Below are positions 1 through 6,297 of a stretch of 9,048 bases of DNA, in pieces. Under the pieces are notes generated by a model. That model was not told where the DNA came from. It did no database searches and worked only from the letters and a program-made list of their open reading frames with translations. The first letter of the stretch is position 1, and each line of letters opens with the position of its first letter. The translations under genes were made by a program, and so were the position numbers. The stretch covers positions 1 through 9,048 of the forward strand of contig DASYSA010000603.1 in assembly GCA_036003885.1 (NCBI GenBank). The letters run 5' to 3'. The stretch comes from DASYSA01 sp036003885 (lineage in GTDB: Bacteria > Acidobacteriota > Blastocatellia > UBA7656).

Positions 1-691
1 TGAAGACCACGTCCACAGTTCCAGCATTGCCCTCAGTCACTGACACGTCGTTGATAGAGAGTGTTGGCCTCACAGTCGCGTCGTTATCAACAATTGTGCA
101 CACTCCCTGCCCGTCGTCGATCCTGACAGCTCCAGCCGGGTTTGTTCTTGCATTGCTAAGGTTGATGACGAATGTCTCGTTTCCTTCACTACGCGTGTCG
201 CCCGTGATGGGCACAGAGATCGTCGTCGTGGCCGAACCAGTGCCCAGGCCAAAAATCAATGTTCCGGATCTCGAAGAGTAATCGTTATCAGCGATCGTGG
301 CTGTGCCATCGGCGGTAGTGTAATCGACGGCTGTCGTCCAATCGCGGAAACCCGAAAAAGACAGGGTTACGGTGAAGACTGCGGTGACCGTGCCGGAATC
401 GCCTTCGGTCACCGACACGTCACTGATGGACAAAGTTGATTGAGTCTGGGCAGGCAGAATTGAAGCGGCGCTTAAAATCTCGGTAAGGCTCATATTGGTT
501 GTGCCTGGATCACCTTCCGTCACCGGCGCATCATTAATGGACACAGTCGGCAGACTCTGCGCCGACATCATTGATTTGGCGTTGCTCGCCAGAGAGCGGC
601 CTGTGATGCTGAATGGCAGGTATGGCAACCCACTGAGAACCGTCCCCAACATCATTGCCAGAACTATCGAAAGCATAATCCTTCTCATCAT
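1..691 (-). CDS. Secreted Calx-beta repeat protein, 5' part only (runs off left edge)
   Basis: This frame is open on the minus strand from ATG at 691 to the window edge, giving 230 codons; the 3' end lies outside. A GGGGG Shine-Dalgarno-like run (700-704) sits 8 nt before the ATG. Residues 1-27 look like a signal peptide: MMRR, then a hydrophobic stretch with no charge, so export is likely. Three Calx-beta opening strands of the form S-I-x-D-x-x-V-T-E-G-x-x-G-T occur at residues 51-64, 88-101 and 212-225. Residues 85-204 form one complete repeat, with YTTADGTA, a D-N-D-Y turn, the E-G-N-E-T-F strand and the closing I-V-D-N-D. The third repeat is cut by the edge. Calx-beta domains bind calcium through acidic loop residues and are common in large bacterial surface or secreted proteins, so adhesion or matrix function is an inference. 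The first motif (51-64) is not followed by a full domain. The family assignment is secure; the specific function is unknown. Confidence 0.85.
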   Translation of the reverse strand, partial: MMRRIMLSIVLAMMLGTVLSGLPYLPFSITGRSLASNAKSMMSAQSLPTVSINDAPVTEGDPGTTNMSLTEILSAASILPAQTQSTLSISDVSVTEGDSGTVTAVFTVTLSFSGFRDWTTAVDYTTADGTATIADNDYSSRSGTLIFGLGTGSATTTISVPITGDTRSEGNETFVINLSNARTNPAGAVRIDDGQGVCTIVDNDATVRPTLSINDVSVTEGNAGTVDVVF

Positions 692-736
692 TATTGTTAC
701 CCCCAGCTATCTTCGCTTCCCACCCGCGGCGATGCA

Positions 737-759
737 TTAGAATCGCCGCGGCATTCAGG
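737..759 (+). promoter_or_regulatory. Promoter-like box shared with the promoter of the first intact regulator
   Basis: TTAGAAT (737-743) is followed after three bases by CGCGGCAT (747-754) and CAGG (756-759). The same three blocks occur at 2500-2521 upstream of the first intact regulator, with one extra T here between CAT and CAGG. TAGAAT resembles a sigma-70 -10 hexamer, but the -35 candidate (CTTCCC, 716-721, 16 nt upstream) is poor. It points right, toward the relic regulator start at 875 and away from the Calx-beta gene. It is likely a leftover promoter of the relic; whether it still works cannot be told. Confidence 0.4.
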
Positions 760-781
760 TCCCGGGACTTCGCTTCGTCCC

Positions 782-795
782 TCACTGCTCACTGC
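782..795 (-). repeat. Two tandem heptads of GTGA type
   Basis: TCACTGC occurs twice in direct succession (782-788, 789-795). Read on the minus strand this is GCAGTGA twice, with the GTGA core recurring every 7 bases, as in the longer heptad array at 8099-8172. Only two units are present, so chance is possible. Confidence 0.35.
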
Positions 796-874
796 AAGGG
801 CGACCTTAACCAGAATCGGTTCGGAAGTCTTTACAACTCATTGAGTTTTTCTTGAGCTTTCCTTGAGGAGCCTT

Positions 875-945
875 ATGGCGGCGACCAGCCGGGGCATTTC
901 CAGTACGAATTCAGTCCATTCCGCCTCGATGTAATAAACTATTGA
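875..945 (+). pseudogene. Relic N-terminus of a winged-helix/TolB/TPR regulator
   Basis: Positions 901-933 translate to QYEFSPFRLDV. Nine residues of this, YEFSPFRLD, match the YEFGPFRLD opening of the intact regulators downstream at all but one position. A start signal is also preserved: GGAG (867-870) lies 4 nt before ATG 875. The ATG frame reads MAATSRG and then slips out of phase. One extra G in the G-run at 891-894 would restore a continuous reading of MAATSRGHFQYEF and so on, so a single-base deletion is the simplest explanation. After LDV the frame stops at TGA 943-945, and none of the remaining winged helix, TolB-like or TPR sequence follows. This is a truncated, frameshifted remnant, not a functional gene. 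The homology is clear despite the short length; how the rest was lost is not visible. Confidence 0.7.
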
Positions 946-1020
946 GCGCCTCGGCAATTCTGAGTAACATTGGAACCAGCCGCACGCCCCAGAATCAGCC
1001 TCGTCGGCCTGCAAGTCTTA

Positions 1021-1036
1021 GCTGATTCGAATCGGC
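1021..1036. promoter_or_regulatory. Imperfect palindrome, possible operator
   Basis: GATTCGAATC (1024-1033) is a perfect 10-base inverted repeat. The flanking GCT/GGC extend it to 16 bases with one T-G imperfection. It lies about 130 nt before the chosen start of the small gene at 1164, where a dimeric regulator could bind. No promoter elements were recognised next to it, so a regulatory role is a guess. Confidence 0.25.
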
Positions 1037-1163
1037 CCCAGTTCAAAGGAAAGGTCTACTCGTCGCGCGCTTGTTCGGTTGTTTCCGAATGATGTGGAGC
1101 GTCCACGGATTCGACAGCCATATGCCGACTCAACCTGGTATCAAAAGGAACACTGGTGAGTTC

Positions 1164-1415
1164 ATGGCGAGGAAGTGTGTCTTCTTGCTCGCGTCCTCGG
1201 TCGGCAACGATATGGCGGCGAAGATCGTCGCAGAGGGGCTTGAGTCCCTGGGACTCCAGGCTGCAGACCTGACCGTGAACAATATGCCTCACCTGGCGGG
1301 CGTGATCGAGCGCGCGCTCCGAAGTTTCGTCGGTGATGATAAGGCGAGGCGGCTCGCGTCTGCTCTCCGGGTGTTGGTGGGCGGCGTAAAGATCGAGATA
1401 GGACGGGAACTGTGA
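1164..1415 (+). CDS. Small hypothetical protein (83 aa), translationally coupled to the membrane protein downstream
   Basis: I do not recognise this family. From ATG 1164 the product is 83 aa, starting MARKCVFLLASSVGNDM. It has a hydrophobic first strand followed by charged amphipathic helices (around residues 45-75, IERALRSFVGDDKARRLASALRVL), compatible with a small soluble alpha/beta or helical protein. It has no signal peptide cleavage pattern, no cysteine pairs and no obvious catalytic motif. The frame is open further upstream (TTG 1071; ATGs at 1089, 1092 and 1122). Those starts lack a ribosome site and the extra residues look non-coding, whereas 1164 has AAAGGAA (1145-1151) about 12 nt upstream and GGTGAG (1155-1160) very close by. 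The stop overlaps the next gene's GTG by 4 bases, so the two products are probably made together and may interact. Confidence 0.6.
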   Translation: MARKCVFLLASSVGNDMAAKIVAEGLESLGLQAADLTVNNMPHLAGVIERALRSFVGDDKARRLASALRVLVGGVKIEIGREL

Positions 1416-2335
1416 ATAGGAAGGGCAGGGGATCGACCAGTCTTTCGTTTGGGCATGTCGGGTGGAGACGCATAGTTTTATTGTTTACCGCGGCATTCTT
1501 CGTTGCCTGGTTTCCATTCCGAGGCACGCCCGCAGCCTGGAGTGTGGTGCTGATCGCGATCACGTCACTCTCGCTGAGCGCGCTGATACTCGCTTCTCTC
1601 AGCGCTCGCCAGTTCGGGCAGGGCGAGCCGGCACGTCTGCTTTGGTGGATGGTCGCGCTGATAGGGCTGACTGACACACTGGTCGCTGTAGCGTTTACAC
1701 TGCCTGGCGTCGTTGGGATGTTCAAAGCCGCCGGAGTATTCACGGTGGTTACAACAGCAATAGGCTCACTATCGCGCATCGCGCTTGCTGTCGCCTTATG
1801 GATGATGATTAGAGTCTATCGCAAGGGCGGTCTGACAGTTCATCTCGAAAAACTTGACTACGCAGCGATCGCGATCTTTGCGGGGGTGGCCGTGATGTCG
1901 GTTATCCTGTCTGGCAGCGTGGTGAGGGCGACCCTCTACATCAGCAGTCCCAACTTGATCAACTGGGTTCGCCTGGCAGGCATCCCGAGCGTCGTCGCGC
2001 TCGTCGGCTGCTCGGTTTTCGGCGTGATGGCGTGGAAGTATGCAAGACAGATGGGCGGGGGTCTGGTTGCAAAGGCTTCGAGGTCGATAATGGTTTACGC
2101 CTTCCTGTGGGTATTCCGGCTCGGCCTCCTTGGCGCGCTCAGCTACGTTTACGCTATGGACCCTCTGCACCGCCCAACGTGGGTCAGGATGATTGACTTC
2201 GCATCTATCCTTGGCGCCGAGTATTTCCTGTTCCTCAGCGCAAGCTACCAGCACGAAGCCTGCACGTCCGATGTTGTGTTCGATGAGACCGAGATGGAGG
2301 CCTTTGCCCAGACATTTGGCCGGCCGCTCGCGTGA
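1412..2335 (+). CDS. Polytopic membrane protein of unknown function (307 aa)
   Basis: The GTG start (1412) overlaps the stop of the preceding small gene in a GTGA arrangement, and AGGA (1400-1403) lies 8 nt upstream, which is typical of translational coupling. Hydrophobic segments at about residues 19-36, 42-64, 76-98, 107-135, 149-168, 188-208, 224-247 and 260-278 suggest around eight membrane helices. The N-terminus is basic (MNRKGRG), and the polar tail (278-307) carries an acidic cluster (FDETEMEAF). Positive residues cluster in the loops R132-K147 and K209-R224, which would face the cytoplasm. I see no transporter signature, histidine kinase, cyclase or protease motif, and I do not recognise the family. 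The small protein upstream is the obvious candidate partner. That it is a real membrane protein is near certain; its role is unknown. Confidence 0.75.
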   Translation: MNRKGRGSTSLSFGHVGWRRIVLLFTAAFFVAWFPFRGTPAAWSVVLIAITSLSLSALILASLSARQFGQGEPARLLWWMVALIGLTDTLVAVAFTLPGVVGMFKAAGVFTVVTTAIGSLSRIALAVALWMMIRVYRKGGLTVHLEKLDYAAIAIFAGVAVMSVILSGSVVRATLYISSPNLINWVRLAGIPSVVALVGCSVFGVMAWKYARQMGGGLVAKASRSIMVYAFLWVFRLGLLGALSYVYAMDPLHRPTWVRMIDFASILGAEYFLFLSASYQHEACTSDVVFDETEMEAFAQTFGRPLA

Positions 2336-2640
2336 TTGCCTGCGACACTGCCTTATTCACGAGATCGATCCTCTCTTCGGCCGCGAAGTCGATCCTGCCA
2401 GTTAGTCTAATACACCAACAGTTCTTTCACGGACGCATAATTATCTGCTCAGCGCGAACACCTCCTCAAGACCTGTATTGCCCTCAACCACGCCTTGCCT
2501 TAGAATTTGCGCGGCATCAGGCCTCCGCGCCGTTACGGCCCTTTTGATCTCTGCGAAGCGGACAAGAAAACTGAAGGCGGTTTGGATTGCTTTACCGGGT
2601 GCTGCGTTTGTAATTATTCTCCAGGGAAGTTGGAGCGGTC
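2336..2640. other. Intergenic spacer with direct repeat, small stem-loop and leader of the regulator array
   Basis: This is 305 bases without a supported gene. Just after the membrane gene, TCGATCCT occurs twice (2365-2372, 2389-2396) around a 5-bp stem-loop, CTTCG (2375-2379) and CGAAG (2384-2388). It has no T-run, so it is a poor terminator candidate. A promoter follows at 2478-2506, and then a leader of about 130 nt runs to the GTG at 2641. The short open frames here carry no family signature. Confidence 0.5.
2478..2521 (+). promoter_or_regulatory. Probable promoter of the regulator array
   Basis: TTGCCC (2478-2483) and TAGAAT (2501-2506) are separated by 17 nt, the ideal sigma-70 spacing. 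The -10 is followed by CGCGGCAT (2510-2517) and CAGG (2518-2521), blocks also found at 747-759 before the relic regulator. Transcription would start near 2513 and give a leader of about 130 nt before GTG 2641. Recurrence of the box before two members of the same gene family supports a functional element. It would serve the first regulator and probably copies 2 and 3 by read-through. Confidence 0.5.
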
Positions 2641-4428
2641 GTGGTTAACAAGCAAACGAGGGCCATCTACGAGTTCGGTTATTTCCGATTAGACCCCTCG
2701 GAGCGGCTCCTGGTGCGAGATGGCCAGCCGGTTCCGCTCGCCCCCAAAGTTTTTGATACGCTACTTGCCCTGGTCGAAAACCCCGGCCGGCTCGTCGATA
2801 AGGACCAACTGATGTCCCGGCTTTGGCCGGACACGTTCGTGGAGGAGGCCACGCTGGCCCGCAACATCTCGGACCTGCGCAAGGCCCTGTGCGAGTCGAC
2901 TGGAGACCAGAAGTTCATTGAAACAGTTCCGAAGCGCGGTTACCGCTTTACTGCGGCTGTAACGTGTATTCGACCTGAGGAGGCGACCGTCGTCATGCAG
3001 CGTCACACTACCTCGCGGATGGTTATCGAAGAGCAACTCGAAACCGAGACGGGCCTGAGGTCTATAGCAGTCCTTCCTTTCCGGCCGATTAGTCCAGAGG
3101 GGCGCGACGAGTTTTTGGAACTCGGGATCGCGGATGCCCTTATCACGCGGCTGAGCAACATCAGCCAGATTGTTGTCCGTCCAACCAGTTCCGTGCGCAA
3201 GTATCTGCACCTCGACCAGGACTCGGCCCAGGCAGGAAGGGAACTCAGGGTCGATCACGTGCTTGACGGCAGCGTACAAAGAGCAGGCGACCGCATACGA
3301 GTCACGGCGCAACTCGTGAGTGTCGAAGACGGCAGGTCGCTGTGGGCGGGCAAATTCGATGAGAGGTTCACGGATATTTTCGGCGTGGAGGATGTGATTT
3401 CAGAGCAGGTCGCCAATGCGTTGGTGTTGAAGCTCACCGGCGAGGAAAGGAGGCTGATCGCTCGACACTACACCGATGACGCCGAGGCCCATCGACTCTA
3501 CCTGAGAGGCCGCTACTACTGGAACAAGCGGACGCGCGATGGATACGAGAAGGGCATCGAGAACTTCGAGCAGGCGATCGGGATCGACGGGGCATATGCC
3601 CTGGCCTATTCGGGGCTGGCTGACTGTTACTCGATGCTTGGAAGGTTCGGCCTGATTCGGCCCGCTGAGATTATGGTTAAGGCAGAGGCGTCTGCTGCCA
3701 GAGCGCTGCAATTGGATGGCACACTCGCAGAGAGCCACGCTTCAATGGCGCTCGCCGACCATATTTACAGTTGGGACTGGGCAAACGCTGAACTCCACTA
3801 CAAACGAGCTATCGCGCTGAACGCGCACTTCGCGACTGCACATCATTGGTATGCGATCTTCCTGGCTGAGTTGGGGCGAGCCGAAGAGGCGGTCGCCGAG
3901 GTCAGGCATGCCCAAAGTCTGGATCCGGTTTCGCTGATTATTGGCGCTGATGCGGGTATGATCTTCTATCTCACGCGCCAATACGATCAGGCCGTCGAGC
4001 AATGCCGGGCAACGCTGGACATGGATCCGAACTACTTCCGCGCCCGGATGTGGCTCGGCCGTGCTTTCGAGGAGAAGGGCCGGTATCAAGAGGCCATAGC
4101 AGAGTATCAAACGGCGAGGGCCCTGGACGACAGCCCTTACGTTCTGGAATGGCTGGCCAGAGCTCTGGCCGCGTCCGGTGATTACATCGAGGCAAATCGA
4201 CTCCTTGGCGAGCTGACCAGCCTGGCAGCTCGGGTTTACGTCGATTCGTACTATCTTGCTTCGGTATACTCCGCGCTCGGCAAGACGCAGGAAGCGATCA
4301 GGTCGCTCGAGAGCGCCGTCATCGAACGCTCGTGTTGGCTGAGCCGATTGCGGGTGGATCCAATATTCGATAGTCTCCGGCCCGAGAAAGGATTCGAACG
4401 TGTGTTGATTAGCTTAGGTTTGGGCTGA
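2641..4428 (+). CDS. Winged-helix / TolB-like / TPR one-component regulator, array copy 1 (595 aa)
   Basis: GGAG (2632-2635) lies 5 nt before the GTG start. Residues 10-103 form an OmpR/CadC-type winged helix: YEFGYFRLD, LAPKVFDTL, RLWPDTFVEEATLARNISDL with the recognition helix, and the KRGYRF wing. Residues 117-132 are a charged linker (MQRHTTSRMVIEEQ). Residues 140-265 are a TolB/FlgO-like domain: SIAVLPF, ELGIADALITRLS, VLDGSVQR, LWAGKFDERFTDIF. The junction YLRGRYYWNKR (287-297) leads into a TPR-rich half (about 300-560), with clear units at 398-431, 434-465 and 466-497. It closes with the family tail RVDPIFDSLR (571-580). There is no receiver domain and no membrane helix, so it should be a cytosolic DNA-binding protein whose TPR half senses a partner or ligand. 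The ligand and targets are unknown. It is the most diverged of the four in the TPR part and is followed after 17 nt by copy 2. Confidence 0.9.
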   Translation: MVNKQTRAIYEFGYFRLDPSERLLVRDGQPVPLAPKVFDTLLALVENPGRLVDKDQLMSRLWPDTFVEEATLARNISDLRKALCESTGDQKFIETVPKRGYRFTAAVTCIRPEEATVVMQRHTTSRMVIEEQLETETGLRSIAVLPFRPISPEGRDEFLELGIADALITRLSNISQIVVRPTSSVRKYLHLDQDSAQAGRELRVDHVLDGSVQRAGDRIRVTAQLVSVEDGRSLWAGKFDERFTDIFGVEDVISEQVANALVLKLTGEERRLIARHYTDDAEAHRLYLRGRYYWNKRTRDGYEKGIENFEQAIGIDGAYALAYSGLADCYSMLGRFGLIRPAEIMVKAEASAARALQLDGTLAESHASMALADHIYSWDWANAELHYKRAIALNAHFATAHHWYAIFLAELGRAEEAVAEVRHAQSLDPVSLIIGADAGMIFYLTRQYDQAVEQCRATLDMDPNYFRARMWLGRAFEEKGRYQEAIAEYQTARALDDSPYVLEWLARALAASGDYIEANRLLGELTSLAARVYVDSYYLASVYSALGKTQEAIRSLESAVIERSCWLSRLRVDPIFDSLRPEKGFERVLISLGLG

Positions 4429-4445
4429 GATCGTCGGTCAGGACT

Positions 4446-6224
4446 ATGAGTAAGCAGGACCAGACTTCATATGAGTTCGGGCCTTTCCGACTTGATGCGC
4501 GGGAGCGTCGCCTGATCCGTGAGGGCAAGGCGATACCCCTTGCGCCCAAGGTCTTCGATACGCTCGTAGCGCTGGTCGAAGGGGGTGGCCGCCTGATCGA
4601 CAAGGACGAGCTCATGATGAGACTGTGGCCGGACACGTTTGTGGAAGAGGGCACGCTTGCGCGCAACATATCCGATCTCAGAAAGGCCCTGGGCGAGTCT
4701 TCAGGTTCCGGCAAATACATAGAGACAGTGCCCAAGCGAGGCTATCGTTTCGTAACGGACGTGAGAGAGTTGACTGGCACCACGTTAATAGTGCAGCGGC
4801 AGACCAGGTCGAGAGTCATTGTTGAAGAAGAGATCGAACCAGCCGATGGCCTGCGATCAATTGCGGTACTGCCGTTCAAATCGTTGAGTGCGGACGAGGC
4901 CGATGAGTATCTCGGGTTGGGTATCGCCGATGCGTTGATTACCAGGCTGACCAAAATCCGCCGGATGATGGTCAGGCCCACAAGCGCGGTTTTCAAATAC
5001 GCAGGGTTGCGGCAAGACCCTGTGTTGGCAGGCAGAGAGCTGAATGTTGCATCAGTCCTCGACGGCAGCATACAGAGGTGGAACGACAGAATTCGAATCA
5101 CTGTGCAATTGGTCAGCGTGAAAGATGCCTCCGCGCTATGGGCCGAGAAGTTTGATGAAAAGTTCACAGACATATTCGCAGTGGAGGACTCGATTTCGCA
5201 ACAGGTAGCTACGGCGCTGACGCTCACACTGACGGGTGATGAGAGGAGGCTGCTGGGGAGGCACTACACGGAGAACACCGAGGCGTATCAGTCGTATCTC
5301 AAAGGTCGCTACTTCTGGAACAGGCGATCGACTGAATCACTCAAGAAAGGAGTCGAGTACTTCACGCAGGCTATCGACCTCGATCCGAGTTACGCCTCTG
5401 CTTATGCCGGTGTTTCCGACTCGTACACGCTTCTCGTCGTGCGCGAAGCCCTGCCGCCGCAGGAAGGGTTTGCGAAAGCAAAGGCGGCAGCTGCGATGGC
5501 TCTAAGAATTGATGAGGAGTTCGCCGAAGCGCATGCCTCACTCGGGCATGCCCTTCTTCATAACTGGGAGTGGGATGATGCCGAAAGAGAGATCAAGAGG
5601 GCCATCGAGCTGAATCCGGGCTACCCTTCGGCGCACCACTGGTATTCCGAACACCTGACCGCAAGAGGAAGATGTGATGAGAGCATCACCGAACTGGCAC
5701 TGGCTGCCGAACTTGACCCGCTCTCGCTCGTCATCAGTGCGGACTTAGGACGAGCTTTCTACTACGCGCGCAACTACGATCAAGTGATCATGCAGGAGGC
5801 CAGGACGCTTGAATTGGATTCGAACTTCTGGCTCTCGCACATCAATCTGGGCAGGTCTTACACTCAAAAAGGCATGCACGCGGAAGCCATCAATGAGCTT
5901 CAAAAGGCGTGTGAGCTTTCGGTGGGCAATACCGAGGCCCTGTCTTTCCTCGGGTTCGCCTACGCGGCGGCGGGGAACAGAGGCCAGGCGCTGGAGATGC
6001 TCGTCGAACTGAGTGAACTGTCGAAGCACAGCCACGTCCCACCATATCATTTCGCGATCGTCTACGCGGGGCTCGGAGACAACGATCGGGCGTTCGAGTG
6101 GCTGGAACGCTCATTCGAAAAGCACGCCGTTGACCTCTTCACGCTGCGAGTCGAGCCGATGTTCGACGGTCTGCGTTCGGATCCTCGGTTTGAAGACTTG
6201 CAGTTCCGCGTGGGATTAGCTTAG
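4446..6224 (+). CDS. Winged-helix / TolB-like / TPR one-component regulator, array copy 2 (592 aa)
   Basis: The ATG lies 17 nt after the stop of copy 1, with AGGA (4440-4443) unusually close to it; co-transcription is likely. The winged helix spans residues 9-102 (YEFGPFRLDARERRL, LWPDTFVEEGTLARNISDLRKAL, KRGYRF) and differs from copies 1, 3 and 4 by one residue (Gly for Ala, residue 69) just before the recognition helix. The linker VQRQTRSRVIVEEE spans 116-129. The TolB-like domain covers 137-262 (SIAVLPFKSL, YLGLGIADALITRLTKIRRMMVRPTSA, VLDGSIQR, LWAEKFDEKFTDIFAVEDSIS). The YLKGRYFWNRR junction (284-294) precedes TPRs from about 300 to 560, including the AHHWYSEHL helix at 396-404. The C-terminal signature LRVEPMFDGLRSDPRFEDL spans 567-585. 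No receiver, kinase, cyclase or membrane segment is seen. It should act in the cytosol as a transcription factor with a protein- or ligand-sensing TPR half; target genes are unknown. Confidence 0.9.
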   Translation: MSKQDQTSYEFGPFRLDARERRLIREGKAIPLAPKVFDTLVALVEGGGRLIDKDELMMRLWPDTFVEEGTLARNISDLRKALGESSGSGKYIETVPKRGYRFVTDVRELTGTTLIVQRQTRSRVIVEEEIEPADGLRSIAVLPFKSLSADEADEYLGLGIADALITRLTKIRRMMVRPTSAVFKYAGLRQDPVLAGRELNVASVLDGSIQRWNDRIRITVQLVSVKDASALWAEKFDEKFTDIFAVEDSISQQVATALTLTLTGDERRLLGRHYTENTEAYQSYLKGRYFWNRRSTESLKKGVEYFTQAIDLDPSYASAYAGVSDSYTLLVVREALPPQEGFAKAKAAAAMALRIDEEFAEAHASLGHALLHNWEWDDAEREIKRAIELNPGYPSAHHWYSEHLTARGRCDESITELALAAELDPLSLVISADLGRAFYYARNYDQVIMQEARTLELDSNFWLSHINLGRSYTQKGMHAEAINELQKACELSVGNTEALSFLGFAYAAAGNRGQALEMLVELSELSKHSHVPPYHFAIVYAGLGDNDRAFEWLERSFEKHAVDLFTLRVEPMFDGLRSDPRFEDLQFRVGLA

Positions 6225-6242
6225 TCAGGGGCAGGAAAAAAC

Positions 6243-6268
6243 GAAGGAGCTGGCGGATGCGGTGGTGA
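6243..6268 (+). promoter_or_regulatory. Strong Shine-Dalgarno leading to a 3-codon open frame before copy 3
   Basis: GAAGGAG (6243-6249) is the best ribosome site in this part of the window. It lies 7 nt before ATG 6257, whose frame is only ATG CGG TGG TGA (Met-Arg-Trp-stop, 6257-6268). The stop overlaps a GTG (6265-6267) in the frame of the copy 3 regulator. It may be a tiny leader frame that couples translation, or simply the ribosome site of copy 3 starting at GTG 6262 with a long 12-nt spacer. Confidence 0.3.
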
Positions 6269-6297
6269 ACGTCACGCTTGAGAATGGTTCCTGGATC

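Larger units (their letters stand above)
692..1163. other. Intergenic spacer with regulatory and relic sequences
   Basis: This stretch of about 470 bases separates the leftward Calx-beta gene from the rightward gene pair and holds no intact gene I can support. In order it contains a rightward promoter-like box (737-759), two tandem heptads (782-795), a decayed N-terminus of a winged-helix regulator (875-945) and a 16-base imperfect palindrome (1021-1036). Positions 946-1020 and 1037-1150 show no recognisable coding or RNA signature. The promoter for the Calx-beta gene must also lie here, but I could not identify convincing -35/-10 boxes on the minus strand. Confidence 0.6.

Noticed and set aside
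761..781. Small inverted repeat GGGAC...GTCCC as a regulatory hairpin
   Set aside because: The stem is 5 bp with an 8-base loop, within what chance produces in GC-rich sequence.
534..785. Minus-strand frame beginning upstream of the Calx-beta gene in another phase
   Set aside because: It overlaps the clearly coding signal peptide and Calx-beta frame in a different phase and shows no domain.
1071..1163. Longer N-terminus of the small gene from TTG 1071 or ATGs at 1089, 1092 or 1122
   Set aside because: None has a ribosome site, and the added residues (around HMPTQPGIKRNTGEF) look non-coding. ATG 1164 begins a regular hydrophobic strand.
1162..1779. 205-codon frame on the minus strand opposite the small gene and membrane gene
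   Set aside because: The product is low-complexity and rich in Arg, Pro, Ser and Thr with no domain pattern, while the plus strand has a coherent membrane protein there.
2375..2388. Stem-loop after the membrane gene as an intrinsic terminator
   Set aside because: The stem is only 5 bp and no T-run follows.
2358..2405. HEIDPLFGREVDPAS-stop, which faintly resembles the regulator C-terminal tail (VEPRFDSLRGDPR)
   Set aside because: The spacing between the two DP pairs is off by one and the downstream LLRRVGL is missing. It is too weak to call the tail of the relic.
2528..2578. RRYGPFDLCEADKKTEGG, which faintly resembles the YEFGPFRLD opening of the regulators
   Set aside because: Only GPF and one Leu match securely, there is no start signal, and it lies inside the leader of copy 1. 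Unlike the relic at 901-933, chance is a sufficient explanation.
6262..6297. Twelve-residue extension of copy 3 from GTG 6262
   Set aside because: It was not adopted as the start because paralogue alignment and base identity with copy 4 both begin at ATG 6298. It remains possible given the upstream GAAGGAG.
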